This document shows, piece by piece, positions 37,101 to 43,826 of a DNA stretch of 64,000 bases. The notes beneath the pieces were generated by a model, which had not been told where the DNA came from, did no database searches, and saw only the letters and a program-made list of their open reading frames with translations. The position numbers and the translations under genes were made by a program. Origin of the DNA: a virus; the IMG/VR virus record IMGVR_UViG_3300025096_000006, positions 44,231 to 108,230 of that record, one strand, 5' to 3'. Each line of letters begins with the position of its first letter. The first letter of the stretch is position 1.

Positions 37101-37613
37101 ATCGGAAGATTCTTCATCTTCGTTATCATCAGGCTCAGGCGGTGCTGGATCTAATTCGTCTATAACACTATAATCTATAGAAAATAATAACTTTAATCTA
37201 CTAGTAGGTCTTACGTCAAGGTAGTAGCTTGTTTTTTCAAGAGCCGATCGAACTGCTTGCACAGAATCAGCTGAGCCGTCTTTAGAAAATCCTTTTATTA
37301 AGCTTTCAGCAGCTGTTTGCATATATTCAGAAAAAACACTTTGAAGAGCCTCTTCAGCTTCTTCTTCTGTTGCATTTTCAGGCGCATTTGTACTTTCGTA
37401 TGAGGTAACAACTGTTATTTGATATTTGCAAAGCTTTCCATTAAAATAAGGATCATCTTGTGTAAGTTCTTTCCAAGAAGGAACCATAGCAAACGGATTT
37501 GGTCTGCATTCCGGACAATATTTGGTTTCTTCAACATCAATTATTTCTTCACAAACATCAATTAATGAATCACCATTTTTGTCCTGATACTGTAAAAATT
37601 TAGATTCTGCCAT
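31122..37613 (-). CDS. Very large baseplate-region protein, 2163 aa
   Basis: A single 2163-residue frame between the gp25-like and spike genes. It starts MAESKFLQYQDKNGDSLIDV with a small Cys group (C21, C33, C36: YCPECRPNPF). The first third is acidic and helical. Around 35300-35500 the coding sequence gives a hydrophobic helical stretch (IVSILFKIMAKLCELLGKAV) with amphipathic repeats. Later parts have low-complexity acidic loops (GGAEPDGSGDSDSVGEELLY) and a basic C-terminal region (RTKLKLKRRFKKYYHF). No known domain is recognised. Position suggests a baseplate wedge or hub component, or a fusion replacing several smaller baseplate proteins. A tape-measure role is not favoured, because the protein is not dominated by coiled coil. 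Confidence 0.68.
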   Translation of the reverse strand: MAESKFLQYQDKNGDSLIDVCEEIIDVEETKYCPECRPNPFAMVPSWKELTQDDPYFNGKLCKYQITVVTSYESTNAPENATEEEAEEALQSVFSEYMQTAAESLIKGFSKDGSADSVQAVRSALEKTSYYLDVRPTSRLKLLFSIDYSVIDELDPAPPEPDDNEDEESSDITVVYEPEDFTEKLIQVRKGLKLYNRYLKVFRGLENGNLVFEEGGNIFNLENYGGRNSTLGDTIRDLDRFLNTKGYNIAGIGSRPAFLKDRITKFLLRFDSEYTLKKLKIWTIACGENPTVFKKDQIESLNNSDSFKDKTAMAYLTKLDDMVTDLTAREPKPWIEFLVEHTYPLITETFGYPANQSDPAATVGSCIAGRLEQEAKQLGQDIMDDVFGLADILAWEFNKRLCMEPDENVEFDRRLGFDYDANYRQSEHITKIAAVQAYKQLEEEGDPFGMMCMALAPKGKGEHGGKDLRSVWRDSFEQIKICGLTDMLMDGIKCLFGGLTLEAGLSKILMSAMRALEIDNFEKLFVGLPPEKQEKISNLVAQKIESGNLFASDSNPQQMSDAINGDLESFNVRLKEEAQGKVKWAAPWKNRRLAEDVYGADDDEPEEIDGQRVERTLAQTYDNRKASNQLSPDIVLQAYILAMIEVYKGDLLSLVDHLNKFPGVALITKIIVAADCPGPPQFDPTIMDFIKSIELPFCRSTGDLVIPRLDNPFAWIPELKDLTKALIDAAIEALKDIIVSILFKIMAKLCELLGKAVCKALETVGALAAGLPDLVTGRTTFNDIVKEAICGSDADDEQVEDTIAEMLAALGVGTAALSDQQQVSNFAADVSSATTATELINAFLGGPSSEFLLVVDNLLENKYPDFRDGISNKNDVGAFFKNCGNVFPANFKNDLENFLKNLPDDGLPSNPSICASPEEIEDFCELRTALLVDSGRATPAQALALCDNSDFLNDLGDLSDVLQGLPEYIQKNLPPVISDPGCDNGLLPHDSPAVAAATVAILAGDMEDLKTAFSIDMLGNGPGESRWGMINMIMSDTMGKPLTAHYRKSYNDPSYVDFYTKAEPLFGSDGSALLNVPMQIQRGAFPLYMAEWLQYQLQGDDPIGGNATDLANSLDAGFNSNNDWIDTEYYSMPFENFKFSENIFGVTKVKLIRVPNVEYNTSMFTDYQNEKIVFRRVGRKATPDIALDFRDNGRGFRALYGTSFSEGFRIEMFLSDLEKNGVTGTITNRRSDNMRIMITELKNPDAMVPSIAAHLDIEEGGAEPDGSGDSDSVGEELLYEFVSDDGWYSGLDLNFTQYPNYNVLFEGSEDADEPISEYAPQVVLLSEITGVDTTTAKSFYNEKMQTLFKMLVSDIAGDSDNPNIAFQYGAKYDDLTRAGIDYLVPQGYINEGELYSKGEIEDEDASGGQRKIRNSDAILGISRDMWDNIEAGTPEKTRVFYLDPMEFGGSYKNPPLYIKPMPNKGWLGLIDVLFPDLSPCKPNRTDLVDFEEIEDQVKESYPSIPEDQRLKADPDCVYELPYNRILERASASGIEGLITAACRIYACTHLIKIIPVISKFKPLVSEVFSSAYAAYIVEEMEQSFRDAQGPGSEALNPFKDDEFWFSFLEQVVQMYGRKLDEGTTLEPPQNVLTAMSNLNNFQETYKSMYPMKEPSLSPNAKSPEGPNANSLQVAKDLKQEPRVRSIKTYRYNENLEAVQASSDDAKVVLRHLIVEELNKMGEKLTNNLSLVEMGPEEGEYYSDLADYVLMKLTHGSNLELNKKIKEEIVGLPTKDEPDPGEQGYEYPGPYYSSGGELASSSGEDYVGYYHIHEDTDGAMIYMAGEFHTEEAHDILQPTASKVIVPIGSISDYGTATTYDITKIFMVEKYMSIDGIKYSVSTAMDELSTIASTYSTETMPNISDLYPGSLEQVLDPYGSGQVIGLTGELGIRHGLEFSIMINDQKITLTTVEVDALDYKINNVAPLEDNSKLLLCLVNMLKEDDNFKLFTKYIFPLNKILSTIAIYCDMAFLPSIGEWTVSTGDTIGIDASQDTKPGVFAEITKDGAGKIASIETSGNAGWASAAERQAASIGTLYVREWDDWDKVLLKRTKLKLKRRFKKYYHFRDWSFDGWSKPRPGEIVMKNLRDAMRPKPGERLLPRWKKRRLRDNPYDLNGQLCEKSDE

Positions 37614-37622
37614 TTATAAGTC

Positions 37623-38669
37623 CTATGTTATGCTAACATTTGAGCTGCATATTCTCTTGTGTGAAAATGGTTGCTGATAGTTCATTTGCCACATAAATAA
37701 ATTAATTTTTGTCTGCCATACATTATTAATTACCTTATCCACTAATTGTGGGCACGTTTGAGAGGTGGCAGCTGCCACCCATGGACGCAACGGGTCTATC
37801 CCAATAATTACATTATGAATTGTTTGTATAGCCGACATCATCAGCAGGGCGCCGGCGATAGCATCTACTGAGGCTACTAATTCTTGAAGCGCATCTAAAA
37901 GATTGTCTCCCAGCACTGCTGGTTGTAGTGTTTCAATCTTCATTGTTTGTGTTTTCCTTTTGCCGGACTTGGCATCGGTGTAGCTGTAGCTTATAACCTT
38001 GGGCTCTGTATTGTTGCCGGCAATCAGTTCAATTTTTCCAGCTACTGGAAGCTTTCCGCCGCGAGAATTTAGCTCGCCATCTTTTCCAAAGCCTCTAAAT
38101 TGTCCTTTTCCGGTGACTATTTTAATGCCCTCTCTTCCAATAACGCGAACGTGATCCGCTTTTATTCCTATTCCTGAACGCGCCATACTGGCGTTTTTTA
38201 AATCTCTATCGGCTCTTCCTTTGGCTATGGAAAAGTTTTTATCTATATTTGTTAATTGGCTAATGTGTATTCTGGCGGCGTCTGCTCCAAAATGATTATG
38301 AATCATTTTTCTGGGTTTTGGTCCCTTTCCTTTTCTTGCAGAAGCCATGCGACCCACAACTAAATCAATTGATGCCGCTTTTTGTGCACCAATGCCACCA
38401 TAACCTGAAAGGCAGTGGGTCGGGCGGTCTCTTCCCAATACAATAGAGGCGCCACCGATTGTTATTGGCGGCTTCTCACCTTTGCATTCTTTAAATCGTG
38501 GAAGAGACTCTTCAACATGAGTTCCAAAAAGACCACTGTGTCCCGGCGTAAAATTAATATTATAGCCCTGATCTAAAATGGTTTTAGTAGATTTTATACG
38601 ACTTTTAAGTTGTGGGTCAAACTGACTGTTTTCGCCGCCTTCAAATATATATCCTTTTTTTATGGACAT
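37623..38669 (-). CDS. Probable baseplate spike or hub protein, 348 aa
   Basis: It starts MSIKKGYIFEGGENSQFD. The middle (ITIGGASIVLGRDRPTHCLS, then IDLVVGRMAS) is Gly-rich beta. Residues about 165-215 show short regular strands (IGIKADHVRVIGREGIKIVT, KIELIAGNN) such as build the triple-stranded beta-helix of gp5/VgrG-type spikes. The C-terminal 100 residues are helical (LLDALQELVASVDAIAGALL). It is flanked by the M23 spike protein upstream and the 2163-residue baseplate protein downstream. It may be the needle that pairs with the M23 protein, but the beta-helix reading is by eye only. Confidence 0.6.
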   Translation of the reverse strand: MSIKKGYIFEGGENSQFDPQLKSRIKSTKTILDQGYNINFTPGHSGLFGTHVEESLPRFKECKGEKPPITIGGASIVLGRDRPTHCLSGYGGIGAQKAASIDLVVGRMASARKGKGPKPRKMIHNHFGADAARIHISQLTNIDKNFSIAKGRADRDLKNASMARSGIGIKADHVRVIGREGIKIVTGKGQFRGFGKDGELNSRGGKLPVAGKIELIAGNNTEPKVISYSYTDAKSGKRKTQTMKIETLQPAVLGDNLLDALQELVASVDAIAGALLMMSAIQTIHNVIIGIDPLRPWVAAATSQTCPQLVDKVINNVWQTKINLFMWQMNYQQPFSHKRICSSNVSIT

Positions 38670-38697
38670 AGTTTTACCTTATTTCCTTGTTATTAAA

Positions 38698-40059
38698 TTA
38701 TCGCGCCCACTCAAGATATTTTTTGTACTTAGCTAAACTTTTTGATGGAAGTTTGCAGATGGGCGCACTATCTGTACCGGCGCTAGCTCGTCGACCAAGC
38801 CAATGCAGACTGCCATATACATTGCACATGCCAAATTTATTTCCTTCATTTTGAATGCCTAATGACTGAATTGGATCGCAGTTTGATCCATATTGATTGT
38901 AAACTTCAAAATGCAAATGATTACCGGTAGAACATCCGGTGGTTCCCATAATAGCAATATTTTGACCCATTTTTACTGAGTCTCCTTTTTTAAGATCAGG
39001 GTGTACTTTGTGTATGTGCATATACTTTGTGCGTTTAATATTTTTGAGACCTGGGTGACTTATTGATATAATAGTGCCGCCTCCGCCGGGTTTTGGTTTA
39101 CAGCCTCCGTTTGGATTTAAATTGATGGACTCAACCACGCCATCTGCGATTGCATAGATGCCTGTTCCCTTAGTACTATTGGCCATATCTATGCCGGCAT
39201 GCTTGCTGATTGTTCCCTTTTTTGGGTGTACACGGGCAGGGCTCCATGCGGAGGTAAACCTTCCCTCGCAAGGTACAACGATAGATTCGCCGGGCCCCAG
39301 GAGGAGTGGAAAATAAGGAGTCGGCGCGGAGCCGGCTGGGGCTGGGGAGCCAGAACCATAATGTATATTGATACTATCTCCTTCAAAAATCATATTGTCT
39401 AAGCAGTCTTTATAATCATCTTTGCATTTTTTCTCTTGAACATCAAAAAGATTACTTAAAACAACACACTCGCTTCGAGAGCGATCTTCTACATGAACAA
39501 CGTTTCCGCTGGAGTCGGTAGTTCGCTTACCGGAGATTGTAGAGTCAGATACAACTTCTAAAAAAGTCCCTACTTGTAAATTGTACGAAAATACATTTCC
39601 TTGCAATTCAACACGTACCTTGTCACCTACTTTTGGCTTTGTATACTCTCCACCTGAAGTAAGTTCTTGCTGAGTAGATGATACAAATGTTGTATGAAGC
39701 GCAATAATTTCCATGGCTGCAGTTATTTGCTCATCGTCATTCGTATTAATTTCCAAATCACAAGGATCTGGTATAAATTCATGTGGAGTGGGCATGCCGG
39801 GTTCGTCTAATATTCGACCCTTAAACATAAATCTTGAGATTCTATCTGCGCCGGTCTTGGCAACTGGACCTTTATAGTTTAAATCTAACTCAGACAACAC
39901 CACAGGCGTGGTCAACACCACGGCATTAAAAATAGTTTTACCCTCATATGCGTTGTAAATAAGGCTTTGACGAACAGCATTAGATAACAAATCGAAAGCA
40001 TTCTTAGATGTTGAATAGACTGTAGGATCAATATATTGTCGATGTTTGTTAGAACCCAT
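38698..40059 (-). CDS. gp5-like spike/hub protein with M23 endopeptidase
   Basis: 453 residues. The N-terminal region includes PKVGDKVRVELQGNVFSYN near residue 142, consistent with an OB-like fold as in gp5. The C-terminal third is an M23 (LytM-like) zinc peptidase: KHAGIDM gives H287 and D291, YMHIHK gives H348/H350, and HLHFEV gives H381 and H383. M23 enzymes cut peptide cross-links in peptidoglycan, so the domain should open the cell wall under the baseplate during injection. T4 gp5 carries a glycosidase lysozyme at the equivalent function, so this is a replacement of the lytic activity. All metal ligands are present. There is no signal peptide, as expected for a virion protein. It lies one base from the small gene upstream. 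Confidence 0.87.
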   Translation of the reverse strand: MGSNKHRQYIDPTVYSTSKNAFDLLSNAVRQSLIYNAYEGKTIFNAVVLTTPVVLSELDLNYKGPVAKTGADRISRFMFKGRILDEPGMPTPHEFIPDPCDLEINTNDDEQITAAMEIIALHTTFVSSTQQELTSGGEYTKPKVGDKVRVELQGNVFSYNLQVGTFLEVVSDSTISGKRTTDSSGNVVHVEDRSRSECVVLSNLFDVQEKKCKDDYKDCLDNMIFEGDSINIHYGSGSPAPAGSAPTPYFPLLLGPGESIVVPCEGRFTSAWSPARVHPKKGTISKHAGIDMANSTKGTGIYAIADGVVESINLNPNGGCKPKPGGGGTIISISHPGLKNIKRTKYMHIHKVHPDLKKGDSVKMGQNIAIMGTTGCSTGNHLHFEVYNQYGSNCDPIQSLGIQNEGNKFGMCNVYGSLHWLGRRASAGTDSAPICKLPSKSLAKYKKYLEWAR

Positions 40060-40060
40060 T

Positions 40061-40348
40061 TTATTTCTCCTGAATTAAATCAAATAAATTATTTTTATCT
40101 TCTTCGGAAAGCTCAACTGAATTTGATTGACCTTTTTGGCGAAGTCCTATTAATTTAACTAGTTGTTCATTAGATCTTTGAAGAGTCTCTATATGTTTGG
40201 CAGCAACTGGACTTAGGTACTTATTTTGTTCAGCATCTGTGGCTATTTGGTTGGCGATTTCATTTAAAAATTCACGAGCTACTTTTCTATCGCTACGTAT
40301 ATTGCCGAGCGCCTCTTCAATTAAAGATTCTAAGTCTTTTTTGCTCAT
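40061..40348 (-). CDS. Small helical phage protein, 95 aa
   Basis: The start is taken at ATG 40346-40348 in an ATGA overlap with the stop of the sigma gene; a longer TTG reading has no better signal. The protein begins MSKKDLESLIEEALGNIRSD and is helical throughout (VAAKHIETLQRSNEQLVKLI), with an acidic C-terminus. Size and helical content would fit a small terminase subunit or a late-transcription accessory protein, but no diagnostic motif is seen. It is coupled to the late sigma factor and precedes the spike gene. Confidence 0.6.
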   Translation of the reverse strand: MSKKDLESLIEEALGNIRSDRKVAREFLNEIANQIATDAEQNKYLSPVAAKHIETLQRSNEQLVKLIGLRQKGQSNSVELSEEDKNNLFDLIQEK

Positions 40349-41061
40349 AAATCGCCACTTTCCCAATCTTGTTTAAATAAATAATATTTCTTGCGAAATT
40401 TCTTTAGTGAGTTGACAATCTGTTTTGTATTCAATCCGGTAATTTCGCGAAGATATAAGTAAATAGCTTTTTTATTAAAAATATCTATGTCTTCTTTTGA
40501 CTCAAAAAGTATTATAATTGCTTTATAAACCCGAAGATCGTTGTCTTTCATTGGCGACGTGTCCCAAGATTTTAATTCAGTATAAAATGAACTCCAAAAT
40601 TCATCTTGTTCTCGTTGTGTCAAATATGATTCATTGGTTGATAAATATTCTTCTTCGAATTTTTTAGATATATTATCGTAATCAATTTCGCGCTTATTCT
40701 TCTTTTGTTGTCTTTTGACTTTGTGAATAAACCAGTTTTTTGTAATCACTGAAAAATAAGAAAAGGCTTTGGAGCCTTTTGTGGGATCATATTTGTCTAA
40801 GATAGTCATTAGCCAAATCTTACATTCATCTCGCAGAACATCACAATTTGGCAAATTTGTAAATTTATAAGTAAAAACAATTTTATCAACCATTTCATCA
40901 AATGCTGGTTGAATCCATTTTACATAAAGTTCTGTTCGTTCTCTTATACAGTTTGTATTGCTGTATCGTATAATCGCGTCTTCATGTTCGTGTGTAAAAT
41001 AATGATTTTTTTTACGGGCTCGTCGTCTCTTCTTCGGCTTCGGGATATTCTCCGTCGTCAT
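40345..41061 (-). CDS. gp55: Late-transcription sigma factor, gp55-like
   Basis: 238 residues. The conserved sigma region 2 segment is KYDPTKGSKAFSYFSVITKN followed by WFIHKVKRQQKKNKR, typical of T4-type late sigma factors. A C-terminal helical segment (LREITGLNTKQIVNSLKKFR) looks like a small helix-turn-helix. In T4, gp55 directs host RNA polymerase to TATAAATA late promoters together with gp33 and the gp45 clamp. It is longer than T4 gp55 (185). A basic N-terminus (KPKKRRRARKKNHYF) is extra. The ATG start is preceded by GGAGACC. It overlaps the small membrane protein gene upstream by 50 bases. Confidence 0.85.
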   Translation of the reverse strand: MTTENIPKPKKRRRARKKNHYFTHEHEDAIIRYSNTNCIRERTELYVKWIQPAFDEMVDKIVFTYKFTNLPNCDVLRDECKIWLMTILDKYDPTKGSKAFSYFSVITKNWFIHKVKRQQKKNKREIDYDNISKKFEEEYLSTNESYLTQREQDEFWSSFYTELKSWDTSPMKDNDLRVYKAIIILFESKEDIDIFNKKAIYLYLREITGLNTKQIVNSLKKFRKKYYLFKQDWESGDL

Positions 41062-41359
41062 CTATGCGGTCTCCTTCTTCAGTTAGTGAATATATAAATT
41101 CAAATGTGTCCAATTGTTCATTAAAGGATATCGCATGTTGCAATAATGCATTTAAAGTTTCATCGCCATAAAAAGATTCTAATTCATATACAGTCTTTAG
41201 GTGACCAGCAAAAGAATTTATCATATTTTGCAAATCTCCTAACTCCTCTGATACAAATAAAAGACGAGATACTACAGCACGAGCATAAATAAACACTCCA
41301 ATATTGAACAAGATTGAAACAAACAAAATTGCAAACAATATTATTTCAAGTCGATTCAT
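41012..41359 (-). CDS. Small membrane-anchored protein, 115 aa
   Basis: Residues 5-27 (EIILFAILFVSILFNIGVFI) form one clear transmembrane helix. An amphipathic helical domain follows (VVSRLLFVSEELGDLQNMIN), then an acidic tail (EGDRIDDDGEYPEAEEETTS). No family is recognised. It overlaps the zinc-ribbon gene by 14 bases and the sigma gene by 50, so the cluster is coupled. Bitopic small proteins like this are common in phages, with varied or unknown roles. Confidence 0.65.
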   Translation of the reverse strand: MNRLEIILFAILFVSILFNIGVFIYARAVVSRLLFVSEELGDLQNMINSFAGHLKTVYELESFYGDETLNALLQHAISFNEQLDTFEFIYSLTEEGDRIDDDGEYPEAEEETTSP

Positions 41360-41606
41360 CTTCTTTTAAATCCTTTTTAAATTGTTTTAAAATCTCGCGG
41401 TTTTCTTCTATATATTCTTTTGTTAATTCACCTATTTTGTCTTGCTTAATTTCGATGTCGTCTTTTATTATTATAGGCGTTGACAACAACTTTCGCATGC
41501 TCTGAGATGCTCCGCACTCCTGACAATCTACTAGCACCTCATTGATGCTGTGAATTGTTGTAAAGGTGAGAGTGCACTCTTCGCACATATATCTATATCT
41601 AGGCAT
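41346..41606 (-). CDS. FmdB-type zinc-ribbon protein, 86 aa
   Basis: It begins MPRYRYMCEECTLTFTTIHS with CEEC (C8, C11), then DCQECG (C28, C31), the two CxxC knuckles of the FmdB/CxxC_CxxC_SSSS putative regulatory family. The second half is a charged helix (IGELTKEYIEENREILKQFK). Such proteins are frequent in marine T4-like phages near gp55. A role in regulation or protein binding is assumed, not shown. It overlaps both neighbours slightly. Confidence 0.78.
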   Translation of the reverse strand: MPRYRYMCEECTLTFTTIHSINEVLVDCQECGASQSMRKLLSTPIIIKDDIEIKQDKIGELTKEYIEENREILKQFKKDLKEDEST

Positions 41607-41814
41607 CCTGTGATTTAGCCATGTTTCCTAAATCATCGTCTGTAATTTCACTATTGTCGGTAAATCTTACAGTGGGAGGATTGAGAACGACTAGACCGTC
41701 CGCGGAGTTTTCTAACTTCCATCCTTGAATTACTGGCACTATGTCTGTTTGGTGCAGCAACGATTCTTGAAGGGCCATCATAATAGCTCCGATTGCTTGG
41801 TTTGATAATTGCAT
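41599..41814 (-). CDS. Small phage protein, 71 aa
   Basis: MQLSNQAIGAIMMALQESLL forms an N-terminal helix. VIQGWKLENSADGLVVLNPP follows, then an acidic segment. No family is recognised. It starts 9 bases after the end of the RmlB-like gene, with an AAGGAG-type site, so it is the first non-glycan gene downstream of the cassette. Confidence 0.62.
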   Translation of the reverse strand: MQLSNQAIGAIMMALQESLLHQTDIVPVIQGWKLENSADGLVVLNPPTVRFTDNSEITDDDLGNMAKSQDA

Positions 41815-41823
41815 TTTTTCTCC

Positions 41824-42774
41824 TTACCATTTAAAATTATGCTTATAGTATTGAACTATTGATCCGATCTCTACATCGAATTCCTTTTCTGGCTTCCATC
41901 CTAAAGATCGCAATTTATCGTCATTCAGAGCATAACGAATATCTTGCCCCTCTCTTACGTGAGTAAGATCGAGAAAACGACTCCAGTCTCTTTGTTCACC
42001 AAAATATTTTCTTAAAATTTTGTTTACTGTTACGATATTCTTTTGTTCAAAGCCGCCGGCAACATTATAAATTTCATTATAGGTTCCGGACTCAACTAAT
42101 GCAATAACTGCAGAAGCTGTATCGTCTGCATGTAGCCAATTTCTAATCGGCTCTCCTTTGTTGTGAAGTTTAATTTTTTTATTTCGTTTTAAAAGCTTAA
42201 CAGTAACTGGAATTAGCTTTTCTGGGTACTGTCCAATTCCATAATTGTTGGTCGGACGTAAAATCAAATATTTAATTCCATAAGTCCTAGCCCACGCAAG
42301 AACCAACATATCGGCTGCTGCCTTAGATGCAGAATATGGATTGCTTGGCTTTAAGATATCAGTCTCAATATGTTCGCCTTCGGTAATATCTCCATATACT
42401 TCATCCGTACTAAAGTGAAAAAAGATTGGGCGATCGCTAACATTTTCCTGTTTGTTGCGAATAAGATCTAAAAGATTTTTGACGCCAACAATGTTAGATT
42501 CAATAAAATCTGTACTGTCAACAATACTATTCCCAACATGAGACTCTGCCGCTATATTAATAACATAATCGCAGTCTGGTAAGTACTTTAGCGTTGCTAT
42601 ATTTTCTTTTACAAAGGTAAAATTTTTATAGCGACCAAACTCATCTAAAAATTGCATGTTTGCTGCATAAGTGCAACAATCAATTCCGTATACTTTCCAG
42701 CCTAGTGTCAAGCATTGTCGAGTTACATGAGAACCAATTAGCCCCAGGCACCCAGTTATTGTTACTAGTTTCAT
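41824..42774 (-). CDS. rmlB: dTDP-glucose 4,6-dehydratase-like (RmlB)
   Basis: 316 residues from ATG 42774, which overlaps the stop of the epimerase gene (ATGA). It is an extended short-chain dehydrogenase: nucleotide-binding TGCLGLIGSHV near residue 7, then FHFSTDEVYGD giving the T123-D124-E125 triad specific for 4,6-dehydratases, and YSASKAAAD with Y147 and K151. RmlB turns dTDP-glucose into the 4-keto-6-deoxy sugar from which rhamnose and many deoxyamino sugars are made. No RmlA, RmlC or RmlD is in the window, so the substrate is presumably supplied by the host. The aminotransferase and acyl-transfer enzymes of the same operon could use its product. The exact nucleotide (dTDP or UDP) is not certain. 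Confidence 0.85.
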   Translation of the reverse strand: MKLVTITGCLGLIGSHVTRQCLTLGWKVYGIDCCTYAANMQFLDEFGRYKNFTFVKENIATLKYLPDCDYVINIAAESHVGNSIVDSTDFIESNIVGVKNLLDLIRNKQENVSDRPIFFHFSTDEVYGDITEGEHIETDILKPSNPYSASKAAADMLVLAWARTYGIKYLILRPTNNYGIGQYPEKLIPVTVKLLKRNKKIKLHNKGEPIRNWLHADDTASAVIALVESGTYNEIYNVAGGFEQKNIVTVNKILRKYFGEQRDWSRFLDLTHVREGQDIRYALNDDKLRSLGWKPEKEFDVEIGSIVQYYKHNFKW

Positions 42775-43826
42775 AGCGTGCCCCACTTAACACTGGGCAA
42801 GCCAATACTGTCTTCCTCGCCTGCTTCTTTTCTTTTTACTCTTTCAGCAATCCACGAATATGTTTTTTGCATGCCATCTATAAGAGGCTGCGAGACTGAC
42901 CATCCAATTTCTTCCTTATATAAAGTATTGTCAGAATTTCTTCCGTTTACTCCAACAGGGCAACGATGTCCATATTTGGCTTTAAACTCTTCTCCATCAA
43001 TATTGTGGATTTTTAAATCTTTTTCTGAAATGCCTATTACCATTTGCGCAAAATCATTCATTGAAATCATCTCTTCAGATCCAATATTAACAGGACCAGC
43101 AAAATCTGATTGCATTAGACGATAGGTAGCCTCAACACATTCATCTACATATAAAAATGATCTAGTCTGGGTACCTGGACCCCAAATTTCAACAGTGCCG
43201 CCTTCAGGTGCCTCCGCTACCTTGCGACAAAACGCAGCAGGAGCTTTTTCTCTGCCGCCGGTCCATGTGCCATATGGTCCAAAAATATTATGATAGCGCC
43301 CAATACAGACTTCTAAACCCTTATTTCTCATAAAAGATAAAAACATGCGTTCAGAAAAAAGCTTTTCCCAGCCATATTCTGAGTCTGGATTTGCAGGATA
43401 CGCAGAATCTTCTACGCAATTAGGGTTGTTAGGATCCAGTTGGTTGTGCTCAGGATACATGCACGCCGACGATGAGTAGAAAACTTTTCCTACATTTTTT
43501 TTAACTGCTTCATGTGCAATATTTAAATTAATTAACGCAGAATTATGCATAATATCAGCATCATTCTCACCCGTAAATACAAACCCGGCGCCGCCCATAT
43601 CAGCAGCTAGTTGATAAATCTCATCCATTTCATCATCGATAACGGACGCAACCACTAAAGGATCGCGAAGATCGCCAATTACAAAATTATCTGCCGCTTT
43701 GTGGACGGCATGAAACTCGTTATACTTTAAATCAACGCCGCGGACCCAATATCCGCGAGCCTTCAAAAACTTTACAAGGTGGCCACCAATAAACCCACCC
43801 GCACCACAAACCAGCGCTTTTTTCAT
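42771..43826 (-). CDS. GDP-mannose 3,5-epimerase-like (GME)
   Basis: 351 residues. Signature blocks match plant GDP-mannose 3,5-epimerase closely: AADMGGAGFV near 75, SSSACMYPEHNQLDP with C122, SEYGWEKLF with Y151 and K155, HNIFGPYGTWTGGREKAPAA with K194, and the GRNSDN block. These residues sit at a constant offset of 23 from the Arabidopsis catalytic Cys145, Tyr174, Lys178 and Lys217, as I recall that numbering. The enzyme converts GDP-D-mannose to GDP-L-galactose, with GDP-L-gulose as a side product. It is 23 residues shorter at the N-terminus than the plant protein. It overlaps the dehydrogenase and RmlB genes, so all three are co-translated. Assignment to GME rather than a general epimerase is well supported. 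Confidence 0.88.
   Translation of the reverse strand: MKKALVCGAGGFIGGHLVKFLKARGYWVRGVDLKYNEFHAVHKAADNFVIGDLRDPLVVASVIDDEMDEIYQLAADMGGAGFVFTGENDADIMHNSALINLNIAHEAVKKNVGKVFYSSSACMYPEHNQLDPNNPNCVEDSAYPANPDSEYGWEKLFSERMFLSFMRNKGLEVCIGRYHNIFGPYGTWTGGREKAPAAFCRKVAEAPEGGTVEIWGPGTQTRSFLYVDECVEATYRLMQSDFAGPVNIGSEEMISMNDFAQMVIGISEKDLKIHNIDGEEFKAKYGHRCPVGVNGRNSDNTLYKEEIGWSVSQPLIDGMQKTYSWIAERVKRKEAGEEDSIGLPSVKWGTL

Noticed and set aside
31122-37613. Tape-measure protein
   Set aside because: The chain is not dominated by coiled coil, and it sits between baseplate genes and not between tail tube and baseplate genes.
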